A stretch of 18,717 nt of DNA from Cacconaster sp964598495 (lineage in GTDB: Bacteria; Bacteroidota; Bacteroidia; Bacteroidales; UBA932), in assembly GCA_964598495.1 (NCBI GenBank), contig CAZRBY010000030.1, positions 1 to 18,717 on the forward strand, given 5' to 3'. Each line of letters opens with the position of its first letter. Within the stretch, counting starts at the first letter, position 1. A program made the translations under genes and the position numbers. The notes under the pieces were generated by a model that had not been told where the DNA came from, made no database searches, and saw only the letters and a list, made by a program, of their open reading frames with translations. Below are positions 12,934-18,717 of this stretch, piece by piece.

Positions 12934-15027
12934 ATGAAACTTTCCAAAACAATGACTGCGGCATCGCTGGCCGCACTTATGCTTATTTCCTGCACAATGA
13001 AAGAAAATCCTTTGCTACAGACATCTACACACCCCTATCAGGCCCCGGCCTTTGACCGGATCAAAATAGAACACTACAAACCGGCATTTATTGCGGCTAT
13101 TGAAGAGGCCAAAGCCGAGATCCGGCTCATTGTTGACAATACCGAAGAGCCCTCTTTCGCCAATACAATAGAGCCGCTCAACACCTCCGGACGCACACTC
13201 AACACTGTTGCAGGCATATTCTTCAACCTTAATCAAGCCTGCACCAATGCAGAGATGCAGCAAATTGCCGAGGAAGTAGCCCCAATGATGACCGAGTACA
13301 GTATGTCCATCATCCTTAACCCCGTGCTTTTCCAAAAAGTAAAGGCAGTCTATGAGATGAAAGATAGCCTCGAACTCAATCAAGAGCAGGCAAAACTGCT
13401 GGAAGAGAGTTACAAATCCTTCACTCGCAACGGAGCCAATCTTCCAGACGACAAAAAAGAAGAATACGCACGATTGCAGGAGGAACTTTCAGTGACCACA
13501 CTCGCATTCGGACGCAATGTACTCAACGCCACCAACGCTTATATGCTCGAGATTACTGACGAAGCTGATCTGGCCGGACTCCCCGACTATGTTAAGGAAA
13601 TGGCTGCTGCAGATGCGCAAGCCAAAGGCAAGGAGGGATGGGTCTTTACTCTCGATCAACCGAGCTACAGCCCCTTCCTGAAGTACAGCACCCGTCGCGA
13701 GCTGCGTGAGCAGATCTGGAAGGCATACAACAGCAAATGCATAGGCGGAGAGTTTGACAATACTGTAAATATCCGGAAGATAGTTGACCTCCGCATCCAC
13801 ATAGCACAGCTGCTTGGATATGATACCTATGCCGATTATGCACTTGAGGATAGGATGGCAAAGAATCCCGCTACAGTCAATGATTTCCTTGCAGATCTGA
13901 TGCAGAAATCACTTCCTTTCGCCAGACGTGACGTAGCAGAGATCCAGGCCTATGCCACGGCCAACGGTTTCGAGGGACAATTAATGCCCTGGGACTTCTC
14001 ATATTGGTCGGAAAAATTCCAGGAGGAGAGATACTCGCTTAACGAAGAGCTGCTCAAGCCCTATTTCGAACTCTCCAGCGTACAAACAGCCATTTTTGAT
14101 CTGGCAGGACGCCTTTACGGACTGAAATTCGAGGAGAATCCGCAGTTGCCCGTATACCATCCCGACGTAAAGGTATTTGAGGTAAAAGATGAGAACGACA
14201 GATTTATGTCTCTACTCTATATCGACTATTTCCCACGCGAGAGCAAGAGAGGTGGCGCATGGATGACCTCTTTCAGAGAGCAGGGCTTCTACGACGGAGT
14301 CGAGGAGAGACCTCATGTATCATTGGTAACTAATTTTACCAAACCTACTTCCGACACTCCCTCTCTGATTACCTTCTATGAATTCACCACTATTCTCCAC
14401 GAGTTTGGGCACGCACTCCACGGAATATTGGCAGAGGGTACTTACAGCACTTTGACAGGCACCAACGTCGCCCGCGACTTTGTGGAACTTCCCTCCCAGA
14501 TTATGGAGAACTGGGCATACGAACCTGAGTATCTGAACTCTTTTGCAAAGCATTACCAAACAGGTGAGGTGATTCCTCGAGATCTGATTGACAAGATTAT
14601 TGCGGCAAAGAATTTCCTTGCAGGATATATGAACGTACGTCAGCTCAACTACGGTATCACCGATATGTCCTGGCATAACGTCACATCTGTGCCCGAAGCC
14701 TCTGTAGTGGACTATGAGCAGGGAGTTCTTGCAAATTCGGCCATATTGCCCGCAATCGAAGGTATCGTCTTTTCGCCTTCGTTCAGCCATATTTTCTCGG
14801 GGGGATATGCCGCCGGTTACTACTCCTATAAATGGGCTGAGGTGCTTGAGGCTGACGCATTCTCGCTCTTCAAGGAGAGAGGCATTTTCAACAGGGAGGT
14901 GGCTGCGGAATTCCGTGACAAAATCCTCTCCAGAGGAGGCATCGAAGATGCTGATGTGCTCTTCCGCAATTTCCGAGGAAGGGATCCCCAACCGGAAGCT
15001 CTTCTTGAGAAACTCGGTATGAAATAA
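12934..15027 (+). CDS. dcp: M3-family peptidyl-dipeptidase (Dcp-like), lipoprotein
   Basis: This zinc metallopeptidase of family M3 is predicted to remove dipeptides from the C-terminus of short peptides. The 697-residue protein matches the family length. The zinc site is HEFGH (residues 489-493) with the third ligand Glu518 in DFVELPSQ, 29 residues from His489 as in other M3 enzymes. The C-terminal substrate segment with SGGYAAGYYSYKWAE is intact. The N-terminus has a lipoprotein signal, lipobox LISC (Cys20), followed by Thr-Met-Lys-Glu, which suggests membrane anchoring in the periplasm. The nitroreductase gene begins 29 nt after its stop. Confidence 0.93.
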   Translation: MKLSKTMTAASLAALMLISCTMKENPLLQTSTHPYQAPAFDRIKIEHYKPAFIAAIEEAKAEIRLIVDNTEEPSFANTIEPLNTSGRTLNTVAGIFFNLNQACTNAEMQQIAEEVAPMMTEYSMSIILNPVLFQKVKAVYEMKDSLELNQEQAKLLEESYKSFTRNGANLPDDKKEEYARLQEELSVTTLAFGRNVLNATNAYMLEITDEADLAGLPDYVKEMAAADAQAKGKEGWVFTLDQPSYSPFLKYSTRRELREQIWKAYNSKCIGGEFDNTVNIRKIVDLRIHIAQLLGYDTYADYALEDRMAKNPATVNDFLADLMQKSLPFARRDVAEIQAYATANGFEGQLMPWDFSYWSEKFQEERYSLNEELLKPYFELSSVQTAIFDLAGRLYGLKFEENPQLPVYHPDVKVFEVKDENDRFMSLLYIDYFPRESKRGGAWMTSFREQGFYDGVEERPHVSLVTNFTKPTSDTPSLITFYEFTTILHEFGHALHGILAEGTYSTLTGTNVARDFVELPSQIMENWAYEPEYLNSFAKHYQTGEVIPRDLIDKIIAAKNFLAGYMNVRQLNYGITDMSWHNVTSVPEASVVDYEQGVLANSAILPAIEGIVFSPSFSHIFSGGYAAGYYSYKWAEVLEADAFSLFKERGIFNREVAAEFRDKILSRGGIEDADVLFRNFRGRDPQPEALLEKLGMK

Positions 15028-15056
15028 ACGGTACTAATCTTTTAAACTATATCATT

Positions 15057-15698
15057 ATGAAAAAAATATTTTTATTTATTGCCACTGCTGCACTACTTAT
15101 TAGCGGCGGTTGCAACAACACAGACAAGCAAACTCAGAATCCTATGGAAAATCCTGTAATCGAGACCATTATGGCTCGTCGCAGCATCAGGGCATATCAG
15201 CCCCGGGCTGTGGAACGCGAAGTTATGAACCAAATCGTAAAATGTGGCATCAATGCTCCCAATGCAATGAATGCTCAGCCCTGGGAAGTCCGTATAGTGG
15301 ACAATCCGGAATTTATCGATGGCTGCACCAAACTTTTTGTGGAACGAATGAAACAGGATCCGCGCGGGGCGAAAATGGTAGAAGACCCCTCTTTCAAAAA
15401 TATGTTCAGGAATGCCCCCACAGTGGTATTTATAGCTATCAATGACGGCAGATTCTCTCCTATTGACTGTGGTCTGATGGCACAGAACATGATGCTTGCA
15501 GCCAAATCACTCGGAGTGGGCTCCGTTGCTCTTGGAAGTCCCGTCGACTTTTTCAAGAGCGAAACTGCGGCAGAATATTACAAAAAGTTGGAATTCCCCG
15601 ACACCCACCAACTTGTACTTGTTTTGGGATTCGGCTATCCTGACGAAAGTCCGGATGCCAAGCCCAGGGATGATAGCAAAGTACGCTGGATAGAGTAA
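15057..15698 (+). CDS. Nitroreductase-family protein with lipoprotein signal
   Basis: This 213-residue FMN-dependent nitroreductase-fold protein has the phosphate/FMN-binding MARRSIRAYQ (about 39-48), the NAPNAMNAQPWEVRIV block, and C-terminal GVGSVALGSPVDFF and LVLGFGYPDE. The substrate is unknown. The N-terminus reads as a lipoprotein signal with lipobox SGGC (Cys19), which is unusual because these enzymes draw NAD(P)H in the cytoplasm. An internal ATG at 15144 (MENPVIETIMARRS) sits exactly where cytoplasmic relatives begin, so either a membrane-anchored form or two start sites are possible. UmuD starts 2 nt after its stop, so cotranscription is likely. Confidence 0.87.
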   Translation: MKKIFLFIATAALLISGGCNNTDKQTQNPMENPVIETIMARRSIRAYQPRAVEREVMNQIVKCGINAPNAMNAQPWEVRIVDNPEFIDGCTKLFVERMKQDPRGAKMVEDPSFKNMFRNAPTVVFIAINDGRFSPIDCGLMAQNMMLAAKSLGVGSVALGSPVDFFKSETAAEYYKKLEFPDTHQLVLVLGFGYPDESPDAKPRDDSKVRWIE

Positions 15699-15700
15699 AG

Positions 15701-16120
15701 ATGATTCCTTATGAAATAGAAGAGAATCTTTCCACGGAAAGTTGGATGGTGGGTGACGTCAAGGCGGGGTTTCCCTCGCCCGCAGAGGATGTTCACGAAA
15801 AACTGGATCTGATCAAGCTACTGGTGCGCAACCCAGCCTCCACTTTCTTTTTCAGGATAGACGGAGTATCGATGGTGGACGCCGCAATGGATGAGGGAGA
15901 CATCATCATAGTGGACAGAAGTATTGACCCCTTCAACGGCTGTATGGCAGTCTGCTATATTGATGGCGGATATACGGTCAAAAGGGTCGAAATCCACGGA
16001 AAAGAGCTGCACCTGTTGCCGGCCAACGAGAGCAACGTCTCCTACAAGCCCATTATCGTTACTCCCGACAATCAATTCATGGTCTGGGGATTGGTGACTT
16101 ATGTAATAAAAAAAGTCTGA
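15701..16120 (+). CDS. umuD: UmuD-like self-cleaving subunit of DNA polymerase V
   Basis: This 139-residue S24-family protein cleaves itself on RecA filaments and then joins UmuC as UmuD'. The cleavage pair Ala22-Gly23 is in VKAGFPSPAED. The nucleophile is Ser57 in IDGVSMVDAAM and the general base Lys94 in YTVKRVEI. There is no N-terminal DNA-binding domain, which separates it from LexA. It lies 2 nt after the nitroreductase and 5 nt before umuC. No SOS operator that I can recognise stands directly upstream; expression probably depends on the promoter before the peptidase gene or on an unseen internal one. Confidence 0.93.
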   Translation: MIPYEIEENLSTESWMVGDVKAGFPSPAEDVHEKLDLIKLLVRNPASTFFFRIDGVSMVDAAMDEGDIIIVDRSIDPFNGCMAVCYIDGGYTVKRVEIHGKELHLLPANESNVSYKPIIVTPDNQFMVWGLVTYVIKKV

Positions 16121-16125
16121 CTGCG

Positions 16126-17388
16126 ATGTACGCGCTGGCTGACTGCAACAACTTTTTTGTCTCTTGTGAACGGGTGTTCCGACCAGACCTCAACGGGAAG
16201 CCGGTCATCGTGCTCTCCAACAACGACGGTTGCGCAATAGCACGCAGCAATGAAGCCAAGGCTATCGGCATCAAGATGGGGTCCCCATTTTTCAAAATAC
16301 GACATCTTGTTGAGAAGTATGGAGTTGTCGTTTTCTCCGGAAATATGGCGCTCTACGGTGATATGTCGCGCAGGGTGCGTTTGACCCTGCAGGAGTTTGC
16401 ACCCTCGTTGGAGGTATATTCGATAGATGAGGTATTTCTCGACCTACACGGGATGCAGATTGAAGATTTCGGAAGTTATGCAAGGGAAATATCACGCATC
16501 TGTCTGCGCAACACGGCCATTCCTGTTTCAATCGGCATCTCCCCTACCAAAACTCTGGCGAAAATCGCCTCCAAACTCTGCAAACAATATCCAAAGTTGC
16601 GAGGAGGTTGTTATATGCACCGCCCCGAGGATATTGAGAAGGTGCTGCGTAGATTTCCGGTAGAGGATGTATGGGGAATCGGACGGAGAACCACTCCAAA
16701 ACTCTATCAAAGAGGCATTCGCACCGCTTTTGATTTTGTCAAGATGGATGAAGAGAAAGTTCGCAATCTTATGGGCATCACCGGATTACGTACGCACAGG
16801 GAGCTTCGTGGCATACCATGCATCCAATTTGAGGACAGTATTGTAAGCAAACAGTCGATATGTGTTTCCAGCAGCTTTGCAAAAGAGATAAGGGATTGCA
16901 GGGATTTGTGCAGTCAAGTTGCAAATTTCGCCGCAAAAGCGGCGGAAAAGCTTCGCGGACAGGGCTCGGTTGCCTATGAAATGATGGTCTTTGCAATGAC
17001 AAATCGCTTCCACAATGATGTCCCGCAAGCCTACAAAAGCATTCTTGTCCCCTTTGTGGAACCGACCGCCGAGCAACGCACTATAGTCGTAGCAGCTATT
17101 GCCGCCACAAGAGAACTCTTTAATGCCCGAATGTCTTACAAAAAAGCGGGAGTGGTCATAACGCGTCTGGAGCAACGTAACCAAATAACCGGCTCGCTCT
17201 TCGAAGATGGCGAAGCAGCCGAACGCGAATCCCGTATTTCTTACCTTATCGACTCAATAAATCAACAATATGGTCACGGCTCAATCCGTATCGGTGCCCA
17301 AGGAGATGGAAACATACATAAGTTAAGCGAACACCGTTCCCCGCACTATACAACCCTCTGGAGTGACATTCCCACAGCGAGTATTTGA
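16126..17388 (+). CDS. umuC: UmuC-like Y-family translesion DNA polymerase
   Basis: This is the catalytic subunit of a Pol V type error-prone polymerase (420 residues, full length). Catalytic acidic residues are visible as Asp6 (ALADCNNFFVSCE) and Asp101-Glu102 in YSIDEVFLDL. The thumb contains the helix-hairpin-helix stretch VWGIGRRT. A beta-clamp-binding motif QITGSLF occurs at residues 353-359, after the little-finger domain. The C-terminus ends in the short UmuC-specific tail LSEHRSPHYTTLWSDIP (DUF4113 type). Placement 5 nt behind umuD makes a standard umuDC pair. Confidence 0.96.
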   Translation: MYALADCNNFFVSCERVFRPDLNGKPVIVLSNNDGCAIARSNEAKAIGIKMGSPFFKIRHLVEKYGVVVFSGNMALYGDMSRRVRLTLQEFAPSLEVYSIDEVFLDLHGMQIEDFGSYAREISRICLRNTAIPVSIGISPTKTLAKIASKLCKQYPKLRGGCYMHRPEDIEKVLRRFPVEDVWGIGRRTTPKLYQRGIRTAFDFVKMDEEKVRNLMGITGLRTHRELRGIPCIQFEDSIVSKQSICVSSSFAKEIRDCRDLCSQVANFAAKAAEKLRGQGSVAYEMMVFAMTNRFHNDVPQAYKSILVPFVEPTAEQRTIVVAAIAATRELFNARMSYKKAGVVITRLEQRNQITGSLFEDGEAAERESRISYLIDSINQQYGHGSIRIGAQGDGNIHKLSEHRSPHYTTLWSDIPTASI

Positions 17389-17557
17389 GAAGCCCGACAT
17401 AATCAGCAATATTCTCATTGCGACGTAGCGAGTCATTCCAGCCTTAGTAACAACATTAATCATGCAAGCATGTTGCTCTACCAGCCTCTAAATCCAAATA
17501 TTCAGATAATTGTCGTATTTTCGTAGCTGCAATTTAAAACAATAAAGGATAAAGATA
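17389..17557. other. Intergenic region with a weak promoter candidate
   Basis: This 169-nt stretch lies between umuC and the thioesterase gene. TATTTTCG at 17516-17523 is one mismatch from the -7 consensus and could serve the thioesterase. A purine-rich AAAGGATAA lies just before its ATG, an unusually good Shine-Dalgarno-like site for this group. A short palindrome (CATGC-AA-GCATG, 17461-17472) is too small to call. I see no RNA gene or clear terminator. Confidence 0.35.
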
Positions 17558-17935
17558 ATGAGCTCAAAACTTAAAGTTGGAATGAAGTATGTCCTGGAGC
17601 ATACCGTAAGGGAAGATGAAACTGCTTTCAATTATGATTCGGGAGCAATGCACGTCTATTCCACTCCGGCAATGATTGCGCGAATGGAGTGTGCTGCCCA
17701 CACAATGTTGATGGATGCGGGTCTGGATAGTGTAGGGACCATTGTAAATATCGAACATAAAAAGGCCTGCAAACCCGGTACGGTGGTTATTGCTGAGGCA
17801 CTCCTGACGGAAATTGACGGAAAACGCCTTACTTTTGATGTAAAAGTAACCGACCGGGAGGGCAACATTCTTGGTGAAGGCACTCACGGTCGGTACATTA
17901 TAGATCCTGAACGTTTTATGCAGAAAATCGGGTAA
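17558..17935 (+). CDS. Hotdog-fold thioesterase, fluoroacetyl-CoA thioesterase (FlK)-like
   Basis: This 125-residue single hotdog domain protein is expected to hydrolyse an acyl-CoA thioester in the cytoplasm. Residues that may correspond to the FlK catalytic triad are Thr36 (VYSTPAM), Glu44 (ARMECAAH) and His67 (NIEHKKACKPG). The Thr-to-Glu spacing of 8 equals that of FlK (T42/E50). The natural substrate is unknown, and the name FlK-like refers to the fold, not to fluoroacetate. Many Bacteroidales carry a short single-gene homologue of this kind. It stands alone, with the convergent TolC gene 72 nt away. Confidence 0.8.
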   Translation: MSSKLKVGMKYVLEHTVREDETAFNYDSGAMHVYSTPAMIARMECAAHTMLMDAGLDSVGTIVNIEHKKACKPGTVVIAEALLTEIDGKRLTFDVKVTDREGNILGEGTHGRYIIDPERFMQKIG

Positions 17936-18007
17936 AATTCAATTGCCTTTTGGCTGTTTATCGTATGCTACGGCAACTTCAATGCTGAAAAGCAAGGCCA
18001 ACTTCCT

Positions 18008-18717
18008 TTACTTCTTTAACATTTCCAATATTTTCAATCGGAAAGCATATTCGTATTTTGCTTGCGCCTGTTCGCTCAAAACTTGCGTGAGGTTGCTTTT
18101 CGCTTGAAACAATTCATATGCATTGGCACGACCGCTATCAAACTTCTCCTGTGCAAACCGATATGCTTCTCTTCCCGATATTTCTGACTTTTGTGTCGCT
18201 CTCCACTTACTTTGAGCACCTACGGCGTTGTGAAATGCCTGCTCAATACGTTTTCGAAGTTCTATCTTAACCTTGTCCATTTCAATGCGACTGTTTTCTA
18301 CCGCAAGTTCTGCTGTGCGGATGTTATTGCGGGTCTGGAACTTGTTGAAAATAGGAATACGCAGACTAAAACCTAACGCATTGCTCATATTGTTACGAAA
18401 TTGGGAGCTGAATGGATCATTGGGTCGTTCGCTCATCTTATAATAACCGGTACCCATATTGGCGCCAAACGACAAAGTAGGATAGAGCTCCGATTTTGCC
18501 ATAAGCACACCTTTCTCATTGCTTTTCAGACGATATTCAGATGCACGAATTTCGGGACGAACCAGTAATGCCTGTTGGTAAACATCTGTTGGCGACAACA
18601 ACATTTCGTTCTTGATTATCTCCTCTACCGATGGTACAATAACATCGAAATTTAAAAAATCATCAAGCTCCATTATTTGCGCTAAGTCAAGCAATGCCAG
18701 TCTTAAATTGCTTTCTG
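18008..18717 (-). CDS. TolC-like outer membrane efflux protein, 5' part beyond the window
   Basis: This is the C-terminal part (about 235 residues) of an outer membrane channel of the OEP/TolC family, used with RND, ABC or other pumps. The minus-strand frame is open to the window edge (reading ESNLRLALLDLAQIMEL), so the TTG at 18694 is an internal Leu codon and not a start. Typical features are the long coiled-coil helices with QALLVRPEIRASEYRLKSNE, the strand SLRIPIFNKFQTRNNI and the second helical hairpin with FDSGRANAYELFQAKSNLT. It ends in LKILEMLKK. In Bacteroidota such genes usually lie downstream of the membrane-fusion and pump genes or at the operon edge; those would be to the right of this window. 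Confidence 0.9.
   Translation of the reverse strand, partial: ESNLRLALLDLAQIMELDDFLNFDVIVPSVEEIIKNEMLLSPTDVYQQALLVRPEIRASEYRLKSNEKGVLMAKSELYPTLSFGANMGTGYYKMSERPNDPFSSQFRNNMSNALGFSLRIPIFNKFQTRNNIRTAELAVENSRIEMDKVKIELRKRIEQAFHNAVGAQSKWRATQKSEISGREAYRFAQEKFDSGRANAYELFQAKSNLTQVLSEQAQAKYEYAFRLKILEMLKK

Noticed and set aside
14320..14991. 223-codon minus-strand open frame inside the M3 peptidase gene
   Set aside because: It lies wholly antisense to the catalytic region of a well-conserved enzyme; no motif, signal or promoter supports it.
18692..18694. TTG start codon for the TolC-like gene
   Set aside because: The frame stays open to the window edge and the upstream residues continue the TolC helix, so this codon is internal.
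1..18717. CRISPR array, insertion sequence, prophage, tRNA or rRNA gene
   Set aside because: No regularly spaced direct repeats, transposase or integrase motifs, terminal repeats, or cloverleaf-like sequences were seen; gene content and base composition look uniform by eye.

Overview
The window reads as ordinary chromosome of a Bacteroidota member, most likely order Bacteroidales. The evidence is the Bacteroidota -7 promoter element (TAnnTTTG) upstream of several genes, the weak Shine-Dalgarno sites, the many lipoprotein signal peptides, a paired GNAT/PlsC locus like the glycine-lipid genes glsB/glsA of Bacteroides, and a zinc-ribbon protein type that I know from this group. A 10-N run at 680-689 shows that this is a scaffolded draft assembly. 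Genus and species cannot be fixed from the sequence alone. Both ends of the window cut a gene: upp on the left and a TolC-type gene on the right. No mobile element, CRISPR array, rRNA or tRNA was seen, and no gene-free stretch exceeds 300 bases.

Layout. 1-570: 3' part of upp (+). 571-3497 (-): miaB followed by a lipoprotein amidohydrolase that contains the assembly gap; its true stop abuts the upp stop. 3499-3529: an inverted repeat made of two divergent -7 elements. 3546-4606 (+): a LEA14-like lipoprotein and a SPOR-domain protein, translationally coupled. 4575-8422 (-): dsbD, then glsA-like and glsB-like acyltransferases, tightly packed. 8588-10414 (+): rpoN and an OsmC-family protein. 10404-12335 (-): ssb and cysS, separated by a 16-bp perfect hairpin. 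12525-17388 (+): a small zinc-ribbon protein, an M3 peptidase lipoprotein (Dcp-like), a nitroreductase with a lipoprotein signal, and umuD-umuC. The last four genes are close enough to be one transcript. 17558-17935 (+): a hotdog thioesterase of the FlK type. 18008-18717 (-): 3' part of a TolC-like outer membrane efflux gene.

How the genes work together. Several sets serve the cell envelope: the glycine-lipid acyltransferases, DsbD (reducing power to the periplasm), the SPOR protein, TolC and the lipoproteins. Others are housekeeping: pyrimidine salvage, tRNA modification, cysteinyl-tRNA synthetase and sigma-54. The umuDC pair is a mutagenic DNA-damage response. I do not see a clear, previously undescribed multi-gene system. 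The points most worth a second look are the misjoined 3' end of the amidohydrolase, the mirror-image divergent promoter with a possibly leaderless miaB, the ssb/cysS hairpin module, and umuDC placed 2 nt behind a lipoprotein nitroreductase.
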